Assembly (NCBI GenBank): GCA_013204985.1
Contig: JABMLG010000011.1
Location: 1-64,000, forward strand
Source of the DNA: Microbacteriaceae bacterium VKM Ac-2855
Lineage (GTDB): Bacteria > Actinomycetota > Actinomycetes > Actinomycetales > Microbacteriaceae
DNA: 64,000 nt
Reading direction: 5' to 3'
The notes under the pieces are model-generated. The model ran no database searches and was not told the DNA's origin. It saw nothing but the letters and a program-made list of their open reading frames with translations. The position numbers and the translations under genes are program-made. This document shows positions 35,703-44,325 of this stretch, piece after piece. Each line of letters opens with the position of its first letter. Within the stretch, counting starts at the first letter, position 1.

Positions 35703-37039
35703 GACCGCCACTGCGCGGCGTCTGCACCCCACGGCCGTGCGGGCGCCGGCCAATCCGTCGCGCCGCCGCTGTAGCTCAGCGCGGGGAGCGGGATGCTGAG
35801 CGCACCGACCGACGTCGGCTGGCTCACGAGTGTCGCCGCACCGGAGTCGATCCCCGCTCTGCCCGGTCGCGCCCGATCGAGCAGTTCCTGGGCGAGCCGT
35901 GCGAGCGCGACCTCGATCGTTGCGCCCGCGTCCGTCCCGCGCCGGCGGCGGAGAGCGGATGCGACACCCGCCGCGAGCAGGTACCCCCCGCTGTGGTCGA
36001 GGGCCTGCGCCGGCAGCGCGCCCGGACGTTCATCGCCCTGGATCACGGCGATTCCGCTCACCGCCTGAACGATGCTGTCAAACCCGCGCCGCTGCGACCA
36101 CGGGCCCGACGAGCCCCACGCGCTGACGGAGCCGAGCACGAGATCCGGTCGCCGCTGCTGCAGCTCATCCGCGTTGAGACCGAAGCGCGAGAGACCGCCG
36201 GGACGGTACCCCGTGACCAGCACGTCCGCCGTGTCGAGCAACTCGTCGAACCGGGCGCGATCGCGCGCGTCGTCGAGATCGAGCAGCGTCGAGCGCTTGC
36301 CCGCACCGGTGTCCAGGTGCTGCCACGGGAGCTCGGGCAGTGTCGGGTCGTCCACCCGCAGCACATCCGCCCCGAGCCACGCCAGCGTGCGCGTCGCCAC
36401 CGGCCCCGAGATCACGCGGGTCAGATCGAGCACGCGGATGCCCGCCAGCGGCGCCCGCGGATCGGTTCCGGGCTGCGCGTGCACGGGTCCCGCATCCACG
36501 CCCGAGCGCACGGTGATCAGCGGCTGCTCGCGCACCGCCCGAGCCTGCGGATGCTCGGCCCACTCGTCCTCGCCGCGCACCGCGACCGCGATCGCACCGG
36601 CGCGAGCCGCCGACTCCTCGATCTCTCGCGCCGAGCGTTCGAGCGCCCGGGCGGCGAACTGCTCCTTCGTCGCCTCCTCCGGCAGACCGACGACGGCCAG
36701 CAGACGGGAACGGTGGTGCGGGTAGTTGGCGTGGCTGCGCAACCAACCCTCCGCCGTGGGCCAGAAGCCGGAGAGCTCGGCCCAGACATCGGGGCGGCGA
36801 CCGTCGATCGTGGTGTGCCGTTCGCTGGTGACGGCCGTTCGCACCCGGTCGGCGTCGAGTTCGACCGCCTCCGCGTCGCTGAGGAGGGCGGCGGCGAGCG
36901 ACGCCGTCGCGACGCTGTCGCGCACGAGTTCGGCGACGGGCAGGCGCGCGGGCAGATCGGGGTAGCCACCGGGATGCACGCGGTCGAGCACGCGCGGATC
37001 CTCGCCGAGCGCCGCCCACGCCGACTCGAGCACGGTCAT
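35669..37039 (-). CDS. CaiB/BaiF (family III) CoA transferase
   Basis: 456 aa. Family III CoA transferases move CoA between carboxylic acids. The second half has the core IRVLDLTRVISGPVATRTLAWLGADVLRVDDPTLPELP, with the Asp-Leu-(T/S)-R-V-x-x-G-P block, and ADVLVTGYRPGGLSRFGL and LVLGSVSAWGSSGPWSQRRGFDSIVQAVSGI. The N-terminal ~200 residues are less conserved and hold WPTAEGWLRSHANYPHHRSRLL, as in actinobacterial members with swapped N- and C-terminal halves. The catalytic Asp of the family is not obvious from sequence reading alone. The start has GGAG upstream. It is convergent with, and overlaps by 34 bp, the hydrolase gene. Confidence 0.85.
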   Translation of the reverse strand: MTVLESAWAALGEDPRVLDRVHPGGYPDLPARLPVAELVRDSVATASLAAALLSDAEAVELDADRVRTAVTSERHTTIDGRRPDVWAELSGFWPTAEGWLRSHANYPHHRSRLLAVVGLPEEATKEQFAARALERSAREIEESAARAGAIAVAVRGEDEWAEHPQARAVREQPLITVRSGVDAGPVHAQPGTDPRAPLAGIRVLDLTRVISGPVATRTLAWLGADVLRVDDPTLPELPWQHLDTGAGKRSTLLDLDDARDRARFDELLDTADVLVTGYRPGGLSRFGLNADELQQRRPDLVLGSVSAWGSSGPWSQRRGFDSIVQAVSGIAVIQGDERPGALPAQALDHSGGYLLAAGVASALRRRRGTDAGATIEVALARLAQELLDRARPGRAGIDSGAATLVSQPTSVGALSIPLPALSYSGGATDWPAPARPWGADAAQWRSQRAAAPTSSA

Positions 37040-37166
37040 GACGGCTCCGAAACAGCTGCGGTGCTAGCGAGATCCATGGGGTCATCCTGCCGCTGGCGCG
37101 CGCACCGCGCTACGGTCCGCCAGCGGGCCGGCGGCCTGACTCACCTCCGGATGTGGCGGGCCCGGT

Positions 37167-38216
37167 TCAGGGCCGAACCAGGCTCTTGATCGCGCGACGC
37201 TCATCCATCGCGGCATACGCTTCGGCGATGTCGTCGAGCGGAAGCTGCAGGTCGAACACCCGGCCGGGGTCGATCGCTCCGCTGAGTACGTCGGGAAGCA
37301 GCTCCGCCATGTAGCCGCGCACCGGCGCCACTCCGCCGTTCACGCCGACGTTGCGGTTGAACATCGGCCGCACCGGCAGCTCCGGGCCGCCGTTCGGCAC
37401 ACCGACGTAGCCGACCATGCCGCCCGGCCGCGTGGATCGCAGTGCCTGATCCATCGACTCCTTCGTGCCCACGCACTCCAGCACGAAGTCGGCGCCGAGG
37501 CCGCCGGTGAGCGCCGCGACGGCGGCGACGCCGTCTTCGCCACGTTCCTCGACGATGTCGGTGGCGCCGAACTCGAGCGCCACCCGCTGGCGGTCGGCGT
37601 GCCGAGACATGGCGATGATGCGCGTCGCGCCGAGCCGCTTCGACGCGAGGATCGCGCACAAGCCGACGGCGCCGTCGCCGACCACCGCGACGGTCGAGCC
37701 CGCGGTCACTCCGGCCGAGACCGCGGCGTGATGGCCGGTGCCCATCACATCCGCCAGCGACAGCAGGCTCGGGATCAGTTCGGGTGCCGGATCGATGCCG
37801 ATCGGGAAGAGGGTGCCGTCGGCCAGCGGTACGCGTACGAACTCGCCCTGGCCGCCGTCGGCCAGCACACCCTTGCGATCCTCGGCGCCCCACCACCCGC
37901 CGTTGAGGCACGAGGTCGAGACGCCGTTGCGGCAGTTCGCGCAGGTGCCGTCGCAGTTGTAGAAGGGAGCGATCACGAAGTCGCCGGGCTTCACCTGCGT
38001 AACGGCGCCGCCGACCTGCTCGACGACTCCGATGAACTCGTGGCCGATGCGCCGCGGAGCCGTCGTGGGCACCACGCCGCGATACGGCCACAGGTCGGAT
38101 CCGCACACGCACGCCGCGACGACGCGCACCAGGGCGTCGTCGCCGGTCGAGAGCACCGGATCCGGCACGTCCTCGAGTCGGATGTCCCGTTCGCCGTACA
38201 AGATCGTCGCGCGCAT
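37167..38216 (-). CDS. Zinc-dependent alcohol dehydrogenase (medium-chain family)
   Basis: 349 aa from ATG 38216 with GAGGGAG upstream; the frame continues upstream through a hairpin repeat, which is not part of the protein. Zinc ligands: catalytic C in ACVCGSDLWPY and H-E in GHEFIGVVEQVG; structural Cys in CDGTCANCRNGVSTSC (three to four Cys). The Rossmann segment GDGAVGLCAILASKRLGATRI binds NAD(P). It oxidises an alcohol or reduces an aldehyde; the substrate is unknown. The closest recognisable group is zinc-binding oxidoreductases with the APFYNCDGTC lobe. Confidence 0.88.
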   Translation of the reverse strand: MRATILYGERDIRLEDVPDPVLSTGDDALVRVVAACVCGSDLWPYRGVVPTTAPRRIGHEFIGVVEQVGGAVTQVKPGDFVIAPFYNCDGTCANCRNGVSTSCLNGGWWGAEDRKGVLADGGQGEFVRVPLADGTLFPIGIDPAPELIPSLLSLADVMGTGHHAAVSAGVTAGSTVAVVGDGAVGLCAILASKRLGATRIIAMSRHADRQRVALEFGATDIVEERGEDGVAAVAALTGGLGADFVLECVGTKESMDQALRSTRPGGMVGYVGVPNGGPELPVRPMFNRNVGVNGGVAPVRGYMAELLPDVLSGAIDPGRVFDLQLPLDDIAEAYAAMDERRAIKSLVRP

Positions 38217-38268
38217 ATCGCTCTCCCTCTTCGCTGCTCTCAGCCTAGGCTTCTCGGCCCGCCGCCAT

Positions 38269-38345
38269 CCTGCGAGGGACCCCTCCTGTGCACGCGGGAC
38301 CCACCCTGGGTGGGTCCCGCGCGCACAGGGCGGGTCCCTCGCAGG
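38269..38345. repeat. 77-nt near-perfect hairpin (GCGAGGGACCC family)
   Basis: CCTGCGAGGGACCC (38269-38282) pairs with GGGTCCCTCGCAGG (38332-38345). The stem continues inward through CCTGTGC/GCACAGG and CGCGGGACCCACCC/GGGTGGGTCCCGCG with only short mismatches, leaving almost no loop. It sits directly after the radC stop (3 bp, minus strand) and before the alcohol dehydrogenase gene, so it probably ends radC transcription. No T-run follows. The outer arm is shared with 2,927-2,997 and 34,081. Confidence 0.9.
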
Positions 38346-38347
38346 AG

Positions 38348-39004
38348 CTAGGCCTCGGTCCAGTCGGTTCCCGCGATCACGAGGTGGGCGATCAAGCGGA
38401 CCCCGCACGCCTCGGCCGCGGCCTCGAGGGCGGCCGTCGCGTCCGCGTCCGAGAGTGTGGGCTCGGCGGTTCCGCGCGGGTGGTTGTGCGCGACGCCGAA
38501 CGCGGCACCACCACGGCCGAGCACGGCGGCGAGCACCTCAGCCGCAGGCGCTTCCGGATGCGCACCCGAGGACTCGGCGATCGTCACGGTGTCGCGCAGC
38601 CGGCCCTCCGCATCCGTCACCACGATCAGGATGCTCGCCACGGCCCGGTCGCCCAGCAGCGGTACTGCGATCGTGGCGAGCGCCGCCGCATCCGGAACCG
38701 TTCGGGCCCGCATCGACCGCCCCATCCGTCGACGCAATTCGAAGGCGGCGACGATGCGGCACGCTGCGACGGGCCCGATGCCGGGATGTCGAACCAGGTC
38801 GGTGACGGCAGCGCGAGACAAAGCATCGACGCCGCCGATCCGCGTCAGCATGGTCTGAGCGACCGCGGTCGCGTTCGCGCCGCGCACGCCGTTGCCGATC
38901 AGGATCGCGATCATCTCGGCATCGGTGAGCGCCGCTGGTCCGCTGGCCTGCAGCCGCTCCCGCGGTCGCTCCTCGGTCGGGAGCTCGGTCATCCGCACGT
39001 TCAT
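38348..39004 (-). CDS. radC: RadC-family JAB-domain protein
   Basis: 218 aa. N-terminal helix-hairpin-helix region (PAALTDAEMIAILIGNGVRG, LVRHPGIGPVAACRIVAAFELRRR) and C-terminal MPN+/JAMM metalloprotease-like domain with the metal motif AHNHPRGTAEPTLSDAD (His-x-His, Asp). The conserved upstream stretch is SILIVVTDAEGRL. Once linked to DNA repair, RadC proteins have no settled role. ATG 39004 is six bases after TAGCGT, a leaderless arrangement. Confidence 0.9.
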   Translation of the reverse strand: MNVRMTELPTEERPRERLQASGPAALTDAEMIAILIGNGVRGANATAVAQTMLTRIGGVDALSRAAVTDLVRHPGIGPVAACRIVAAFELRRRMGRSMRARTVPDAAALATIAVPLLGDRAVASILIVVTDAEGRLRDTVTIAESSGAHPEAPAAEVLAAVLGRGGAAFGVAHNHPRGTAEPTLSDADATAALEAAAEACGVRLIAHLVIAGTDWTEA

Positions 39005-39113
39005 GGGGCGACGCTAGCCCGACACGTCTCCCGTGCGGAGGCGCGATCCGTCGTTTGTGAACGGATCGTGCATCCGCGCACCCTGTGGAGGAGCCGACGT
39101 GCCGGGCGCCCCC

Positions 39114-39164
39114 CGGGTTGCCGTTTCTTTGACGAGCGTCAGCCGTCAAAGAAACGGCAACCCG
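39114..39164. repeat. Perfect 21-bp hairpin after clpB, member of a dispersed family
   Basis: Left arm 39114-39134 (starts CGGGTTGCCGTTTCTTT) and right arm 39144-39164 are exact reverse complements over 21 bp with a 9-nt loop. It begins 14 bp past the clpB stop (minus strand), so it likely serves as its terminator. Twenty bases of the right arm recur exactly at 63,858-63,877. A smaller stem CGATCCGT/ACGGATCG is at 39,044-39,068, in the radC leader region. Confidence 0.9.
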
Positions 39165-39178
39165 AGGCGCAGCGAGGG

Positions 39179-41332
39179 TCAGACCAGCGCGCCGGCGGCG
39201 ACGGTCAGCGAATCGCCGTCCTCCGCGAGCTCCACCAGAACGGTGTCGCCGTCGCGGATCGAACCGTCCAACAACGCACGGGCGAGCTTGTCATCGATCT
39301 CGTGCTGCATCAGCCGGCGCAGCGGTCGAGCCCCGTAGATCGGGTCGTAGCCGCGCTCGGCGAGCCACGCCCGCGCCGATGGCGTGACGGCGAGGTCGAG
39401 ACGACGCTCGGTGAGGCGGCGTCCGAGGCGGTCGACGTAGAGCGAGACGATTTCGCCCAACTCGGTTTGCGAGAGCGTCGAGAACACCACGATGTCATCG
39501 AGCCGGTTGACGAACTCGGGCTTGAAGGCCTGTCGCACCAGCTGCTGCACCGCCTCCTCCTTCTGCTCGGGCGAGAGCGTGGGGTCGACCAGGAACTGCG
39601 AGCCGAGGTTCGAGGTCAGAACCAGGATCGTGTTGCGGAAGTCGACCGTGCGACCTTGCCCATCCGTGAGCCTGCCGTCGTCGAGCACCTGCAGCAACAC
39701 GTCGAAGACCTCCGGATGCGCCTTCTCGATCTCATCGAGGAGGATCACCGAATACGGGCGTCGCCGCACCGCCTCGGTCAACTGACCACCCTGCTCGTAG
39801 CCGATGTACCCGGGAGGAGCGCCGAGCAGACGCGAGACGGCGAACTTCTCGCCGTACTCCGACATGTCGATGCGCACCATCGCCTTCTCGTCGTCGAACA
39901 GGTAGTCGGCGAGCGCCTTCGCGAGTTCGGTCTTGCCGACGCCGGTGGGGCCGAGGAAGAGGAAGGATCCGGTGGGACGATCGGGATCGGAGATGCCCGC
40001 CCGCGTGCGGCGCACGGCCTCCGCGACCGCGGTGACGGCGCGATCCTGGCCGATCAGGCGACGGTGCAGCTCGGTCTCGAGGTGCAGCAGCTTCTCGGTC
40101 TCGCCCTGCATCAGCTTGCCGACCGGGATGCCCGTCCAGGCCGCGATCACGGCGGCGATGTCGTCCGCCGTCACGGAGTCGTTGACCATGCGCGGCGCAT
40201 CCGGGTCGACATCGAGCTCGGCCTGCGCCAGCTCGCGCTCGATCACCGGGATCTCGCCGTACAACAGGCGCGAGGCGCGCTCGAGCTTGCCTTCGCGCTG
40301 GGCGCGCTCGGCTTCGATCCGCAGACCGTCGAGCTTGTTCTTCAGGTCGCCGACGCGGTTGAGGGACGCGCGTTCCGCCTCCCAACGCTGCTGCAGTGCA
40401 GTCAGCTCGGTCGAACGGCGCGCCAGGTCTTCGCGCAGCTTGATCAGGCGCGCCTTCGAGGCGTCGTCCTTCTCCTTCTTCAGCGCGAGCTCCTCGAGCT
40501 TGAGCCGGTCGACGGATCGGCGCAGCTCGTCGATCGCGACGGGCGCCGAGTCGATCTCCATCCGCAGGCGCGAGGCGGCCTCGTCGATCAGATCGATCGC
40601 CTTGTCGGGCAGCTGGCGCGCGGTGATGTAGCGGTTCGACAGCGCCGCCGCCGCGACGAGCGCGGAGTCGTTGATCGCGACCTTGTGATGCGCCTCATAG
40701 CGCTCCTTGAGGCCGCGGAGGATCGCGATCGTGTCCTCCACGGTGGGCTCTCCCACGAAGACCTGCTGGAACCGGCGCTCCAGCGCGGCGTCCTTCTCGA
40801 TGTACTCGCGGTACTCGTTCAGCGTCGTCGCGCCGATCATCCGCAGCTCCCCGCGGGCCAGCATCGGCTTGAGCATGTTCGCCGCTGCGACCGAACCCTC
40901 GCCGCCGCCCGCACCCATCAGAGTGTGCAGCTCGTCGATGAACGTGATGATGCGCCCGTCGGAGTCGTTGATCTCCTGCAGCACCGCCTTCAGCCGCTCC
41001 TCGAATTCGCCGCGGTACTTGGCACCCGCGACGAGGGCTGCGAGGTCGAGACTGACCAGCTGCTTGCCTTTCAACGAATCGGCGACGTCTCCCGCGACGA
41101 TCCGCTGCGCCAACCCCTCGACGACGGCGGTCTTGCCGACGCCGGGCTCACCGATGAGCACCGGGTTGTTCTTGGTGCGCCGCGTCAGCACCTGGCTGAC
41201 GCGACGGATCTCGGCGTCGCGCCCGATCACCGGGTCGAGCTTGCCGCTCGCGGCGATCGCGGTGAGGTTGACGCCGTACTGCTCGAGGGCCGACTTCGCC
41301 TCATTCGGCGACGGCCTCTGACCTGCCTGCAT
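39179..41332 (-). CDS. clpB: ClpB-type disaggregase lacking the N-terminal domain
   Basis: 717 aa; typical ClpB is ~860 aa. NBD1 starts almost at once ([23 protein letters not shown]), with Walker A GEPGVGKT at 61-68. The coiled-coil middle domain follows (~310-430; [40 protein letters not shown]), so this is ClpB rather than ClpC/A. NBD2 has Walker A GPTGVGKT, pore loop GYIGYEQGG and the C-terminal D2 small domain ([18 protein letters not shown]). About 145 residues of the usual N-domain are missing. With DnaK it would rescue aggregated proteins. ATG 41332 has GAAGGAAG upstream, and a perfect HAIR element lies 25-49 bp upstream, so this short form is the intended product. Confidence 0.93.
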   Translation of the reverse strand: MQAGQRPSPNEAKSALEQYGVNLTAIAASGKLDPVIGRDAEIRRVSQVLTRRTKNNPVLIGEPGVGKTAVVEGLAQRIVAGDVADSLKGKQLVSLDLAALVAGAKYRGEFEERLKAVLQEINDSDGRIITFIDELHTLMGAGGGEGSVAAANMLKPMLARGELRMIGATTLNEYREYIEKDAALERRFQQVFVGEPTVEDTIAILRGLKERYEAHHKVAINDSALVAAAALSNRYITARQLPDKAIDLIDEAASRLRMEIDSAPVAIDELRRSVDRLKLEELALKKEKDDASKARLIKLREDLARRSTELTALQQRWEAERASLNRVGDLKNKLDGLRIEAERAQREGKLERASRLLYGEIPVIERELAQAELDVDPDAPRMVNDSVTADDIAAVIAAWTGIPVGKLMQGETEKLLHLETELHRRLIGQDRAVTAVAEAVRRTRAGISDPDRPTGSFLFLGPTGVGKTELAKALADYLFDDEKAMVRIDMSEYGEKFAVSRLLGAPPGYIGYEQGGQLTEAVRRRPYSVILLDEIEKAHPEVFDVLLQVLDDGRLTDGQGRTVDFRNTILVLTSNLGSQFLVDPTLSPEQKEEAVQQLVRQAFKPEFVNRLDDIVVFSTLSQTELGEIVSLYVDRLGRRLTERRLDLAVTPSARAWLAERGYDPIYGARPLRRLMQHEIDDKLARALLDGSIRDGDTVLVELAEDGDSLTVAAGALV

Positions 41333-41356
41333 TCGTTGCTTCCTTCATGGTCGAGA

Positions 41357-41381
41357 AAGTTGAGTTCAACTGACTCAACTT
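41357..41381 (-). promoter_or_regulatory. HAIR element (HspR operator) of clpB
   Basis: AAGTTGAGT, 7-bp spacer, ACTCAACTT: a perfect 9-bp inverted repeat matching the known HspR operator (CTTGAGT-N7-ACTCAAG) in core and spacing. HspR represses heat-shock genes in actinobacteria. Confidence 0.9.
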
Positions 41382-41480
41382 TACGCCCAGGGGCGGCATT
41401 CCCACGATGGGTTGTGGATTCCCGCGATGGGTGACTGCGAACGCCCAGCCGTCGATGAGCGGATGCGGCAGAATCCAGCC

Positions 41481-41990
41481 ATGCAGATCCGCGACGCGAG
41501 CCCCGCCCACCTGCCCGGCATCACGGGCATCTACAACGACGCGGTGCTCAACACCGCCGCGATCTGGAACGACGCGACGGTCGACCTGACGAATCGCGAG
41601 GCGTGGTTCGCCGACAGGCAGCGGCTCGGCTACCCGATCCTGGTGGCCGTCGACGATGCGGATGCGGTGCTCGGTTACGCGTCCTTCGGCGACTGGCGGC
41701 CATTCGACGGGTTCCGTCACACCGTCGAGCACTCGGTCTACGTCCATCCTGAGCGTCGCGGCGAGGGGATAGGACGGATCCTGATGGCGGAGTTGATCGA
41801 GCGGGCGCGCGGAATCGGCAAGCACGTGATGGTGGCCGCGGTCGAGGCCGGCAACGTCGGGTCCGTCCGCCTGCACGAATCACTGGGCTTCGAGCGCGTG
41901 GGTCTGCTGCCGCAGGTCGGTACGAAGTTCGGCGTCTGGCTCGACTTGGCGTTCCTGCAACTGGTGCTGGACGAGCGACCGACGCCCTGA
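41481..41990 (+). CDS. GNAT N-acetyltransferase, phosphinothricin acetyltransferase-like
   Basis: 169 aa from ATG 41481, six bases after the -10-like CAGAAT (leaderless); the upstream extension to 41412 overlaps the promoter. MQIRDASPAHLPGITGIYNDAVLNTAAIWND and GYASFGDWRPFDGFRHTVEHSVYVHPERRGEGIGRILMAELI are typical of the Pat/Bar-type group. RRGEGIGR is the acetyl-CoA pyrophosphate loop. GNVGSVRLHESLGFERVG is the fourth GNAT motif. It acetylates an amino group of a toxic amino acid or metabolite; natural substrate not known. Confidence 0.88.
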   Translation: MQIRDASPAHLPGITGIYNDAVLNTAAIWNDATVDLTNREAWFADRQRLGYPILVAVDDADAVLGYASFGDWRPFDGFRHTVEHSVYVHPERRGEGIGRILMAELIERARGIGKHVMVAAVEAGNVGSVRLHESLGFERVGLLPQVGTKFGVWLDLAFLQLVLDERPTP

Positions 41991-42084
41991 GCCGAAGCCC
42001 CTTGCTCCGGAGCGCGACCGAGCCCGACTGCGAGAACACGTCGCCGAATCGTCGCGGGGACGTTCTGCCTGCGGATGCTCCCGA

Positions 42085-42370
42085 CTTATGGCCGCGCCCG
42101 ACCGTTACCGCGGCCGACGCCGACCGAGGGCGACATCGCTCCCGATCTGGCGTGCGGCCCCGGCCGGGCACACGCTCCTGCATCGCGCGGAGCGGATCAC
42201 CCCCGCAGCGGGTCGCGCTGAGCGGCGCGACGTGCGGCGTGCCAGGCGTCCCGTCGGTCGGCAGGCCAGACGCCCCACGCCGCACGTCCTCTGCGAGACC
42301 CGCGCAATCTAGCGGTTCGACAGCGACCCGGGAAACTACACCCACGGAGGCTGCCGATCGACGGAACGCC
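42085..42370 (+). pseudogene. Decayed copy of the rhodopsin 3' end plus 206-bp repeat
   Basis: 42,085-42,145 resembles the last codons of the rhodopsin gene: ACCGCGGCCGACGCCGACCG, then GGGCGACATCGCTCCCGAT against the rhodopsin's GAGCGACATCGCACCCGAC, decoding to E/S-G/S-DIAPDL. The region after it follows the 206-bp repeat in order: GGCGTCCCGTCGGTCGGCAG, CGCCCCACGCCGCA, GTTCGACAGCGACCCGGG, GCTGCCGATCGACGGAACG. Identity looks like roughly three quarters by eye. No seven-helix frame remains. The rest of the 42,001-42,613 gap holds no gene. Confidence 0.6.
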
Positions 42371-42613
42371 CGGGCCCAGCTGTCCGCAGTCGCCGATCGG
42401 AGACGGATCGCCTCCGGAATCGATGCGAAAAACCCGTTCTGATCTGCACTGACGCCCGATCTACCAACCGATCCACGCCCGAGCGCCCGGATACCGGTGG
42501 ATGCTCGGGGAGATCAGTGACCGAACGGAGACAGACTGACGGTCGCTCTATCGGAACCACGCCGACGCCTTCATCCGCAGGGTCTTGCGCCCGCGCATCC
42601 GCAGGGTCTAACG
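42371..42613. other. Intergenic leader of the ArsR operon
   Basis: No gene is seen. A direct repeat GCATCCGCAGGGTCT-like word occurs twice (near 42,574 and 42,595), just before the promoter. The -10-like TAACGT is at 42609-42614. Confidence 0.4.
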
Positions 42614-42631
42614 TACAACCAAATGGTTGTA
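42614..42631. promoter_or_regulatory. ArsR operator overlapping its own start codon
   Basis: TACAACCA (42614-42621), AA, TGGTTGTA (42624-42631): a perfect 8-bp inverted repeat covering the ATG at 42623 and abutting the -10-like TAACGT. Binding would block both transcription and start-codon access, so autorepression of the two-gene operon is likely. Confidence 0.75.
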
Positions 42632-43006
42632 TCTGAACTCTCCGACGCTGACGTGAACCGCATGTTCCGTGCCCTCGCCGACGCGACCCGGCGCGACATC
42701 GTGCGGCGCACGCTCGTCGCGGAGGCATCCGTCTCGGAACTGGCGGATGCGTACGACATGTCGTTCGCGGCGGTGCAGAAGCACGTCGCCGTTCTGGAGG
42801 AGGCGCAGCTCGTGAGCAAACACCAGCGCGGGCGCGAGCGGATGGTGCGCGGCAACCCCGAGACCATTCGCCGAGCGCAGCGCCTGCTCGACGGCTTCGA
42901 ACAGATCTGGCGAGGGCGCGTCGACCGCCTCGATGCCCTCCTCGCCGAGGACGACCAACCCACGACCGAACCACCCACGACCGAACCACCCACACCGAAG
43001 GACTGA
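42623..43006 (+). CDS. ArsR-family transcriptional repressor
   Basis: 127 aa. Winged-helix ArsR/SmtB fold: MFRALADATRRDIVRRTL, SVSELADAYDMSFAAVQKHVAVLEEAQLVSKHQRGRERMV with the recognition helix in SFAAVQKHVAVLE. No metal-binding Cys motif (ELCVCDL) is present, so it is of the non-metal group often paired with AHSA1/SRPBCC genes. The C-terminal tail repeats PTTEPPTTEPPT. The gene is leaderless and overlaps its operator. The AHSA1-like gene follows after 11 bp, so they form an operon and its ligand is probably related to that protein. Confidence 0.88.
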   Translation: MVVSELSDADVNRMFRALADATRRDIVRRTLVAEASVSELADAYDMSFAAVQKHVAVLEEAQLVSKHQRGRERMVRGNPETIRRAQRLLDGFEQIWRGRVDRLDALLAEDDQPTTEPPTTEPPTPKD

Positions 43007-43017
43007 AGGGGAAGCTC

Positions 43018-43998
43018 ATGCCTGTCACCTCCGTCGAGAAGGATCTCGACAACCTCACCATCACGATCGTCGCCGACTTCGCCGCCTCGCAGCGCCGGCT
43101 GTGGGATGCCTACACCGACCCGCGTCAGATCGAGCGGTTCTGGGGGCCGCCCACCTACCCGGCCACGTTCATCCGCCACGACGCCGTGGTCGGCGGTCGC
43201 AGCATCTACAAGATGACCGGCCCGGAGGGGGACGAGCACTGGGGAGTCTGGGATTGGACCGCCGCATCGGCGCCCGACTCCTTCGAAGTGCTCGATGCGT
43301 TCGCGGACGAGACCGGCACGAAGAATGACGAGCTGCCCACGACGCGGATGGTGTTCGACTTCAGCGAGACGGCAGACGGATCGCGCATGGTCACCACGTC
43401 GCATTTCGCCTCGCTCGACGAATTGGAGCAGCAGATCGCGATGGGCATGCTCGAGGGGATGAACCAGGCGATGTCGCAGATCGACACCGTTCTCGCCGAC
43501 CTCTCCGCGTTCGCGAACGACCGCACTGCCGAGGCGCAGATCCTCAGCGACACGCAGGTACGCGTCGCGCGAGTCATCCGCGGCTCGGTCGAGCAGGTCT
43601 GGCGCGCCCACAACGACGCCGAGCTGATGAAGCGGTGGCTGCTCGGACCCGACGGTTGGTCGATGCCGGTGTGCGAGATCGCTGCGGCCGTCGGTGACGG
43701 CTACCGCTACGAGTGGCAGCGCGATGGCGGTGAGGAGCGGTTCGGCTTCACCGGCGAGCTGCTCGAATCCGAGGAGCCGTACCGCGCCGTGACCACGGAG
43801 GCGATGATCGGCACCGACTATCCGGCCACGCTGAATGAGCTCACTCTGACTCCGGTCGAGGGCGGCACGCTGCTCTCGCTCGTCATCACGTACGCGAACG
43901 CCGAGATGCGCGACGCTGTGCTCGCGACCGGCATGACCGGTGGCATGGAGACGAGCTACGCCCGACTCGAGACCCTTCTGCAGCTGGCGACGGTCTGA
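43018..43998 (+). CDS. Tandem AHSA1/SRPBCC-domain protein
   Basis: 326 aa containing two START-like hot-dog ligand-binding domains of the AHSA1 group. Domain 1 spans ~10-160 (FAASQRRLWDAYTDPRQIERFWGPPTYPATF, and SFEVLDAFADETG). Domain 2 spans ~175-326 (VRVARVIRGSVEQVWRAHNDAELMKRWLLGPDGW). Each has the typical W-x-A-(F/Y)-T-D start and final amphipathic helix. Most ArsR-linked partners have one domain; here two non-identical copies are fused. The function is unknown; binding of a hydrophobic small molecule is likely. GAAGG is at the ribosome site. A long hairpin follows the stop. Confidence 0.85.
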   Translation: MPVTSVEKDLDNLTITIVADFAASQRRLWDAYTDPRQIERFWGPPTYPATFIRHDAVVGGRSIYKMTGPEGDEHWGVWDWTAASAPDSFEVLDAFADETGTKNDELPTTRMVFDFSETADGSRMVTTSHFASLDELEQQIAMGMLEGMNQAMSQIDTVLADLSAFANDRTAEAQILSDTQVRVARVIRGSVEQVWRAHNDAELMKRWLLGPDGWSMPVCEIAAAVGDGYRYEWQRDGGEERFGFTGELLESEEPYRAVTTEAMIGTDYPATLNELTLTPVEGGTLLSLVITYANAEMRDAVLATGMTGGMETSYARLETLLQLATV

Positions 43999-44007
43999 CA
44001 CCTCCGC

Positions 44008-44069
44008 CCCGCGAGCCGCCTCTGCACGATCGACGTCGCGTGACGCGGTCGGAAGAGGCGTCTCGCGGG
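44008..44069 (+). terminator. Long hairpin after the AHSA1 gene
   Basis: CCCGCGAG-C-CGCCTCT (44008-44023) pairs with AGAGGCG-T-CTCGCGGG (44054-44069), 16 bp with one mismatch. It ends the ArsR operon just before the promoter (TAACGT at ~44,104) of the next small gene. Confidence 0.75.
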
Positions 44070-44135
44070 ACGCAAGCCCCTGTCGCCCCGCGCCCCGCGG
44101 ATCTAACGTCGGATCAGGATGCGAAGGAGCACACC

Positions 44136-44315
44136 ATGACGATGCCGAGTTTTCCGATCGATCCGGCCGCGGACCGCGAGCCGTTCGACAAGGACGAGCC
44201 GCCGACCCTCGCTCAGACGGAGGGTGACGATCCCATCGAAGACGAGTTCACGGCAGAGAACGAGAACGAGAACGACGAACTGGAACCGCAGGCACAGGTG
44301 CCGCCGCTGAACTGA
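44136..44315 (+). CDS. Small acidic protein of unknown function (59 aa)
   Basis: ATG 44136 has GAAGGAG eight bases upstream. The protein is hydrophilic and very acidic, with FPIDPAADREPFDKDEPP and a Glu/Asn run (AENENENDELEPQ). It is probably unstructured. I do not recognise a family. The ribosome site, own promoter-like box (TAACGT) and G/C third positions support a real gene. Confidence 0.6.
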   Translation: MTMPSFPIDPAADREPFDKDEPPTLAQTEGDDPIEDEFTAENENENDELEPQAQVPPLN

Positions 44316-44325
44316 CCGCGGGCGC

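Noticed and set aside
38288-41434. A 1048-codon plus-strand frame
   Set aside because: It runs antisense through radC and clpB, both clear families; the frame is a GC artefact.
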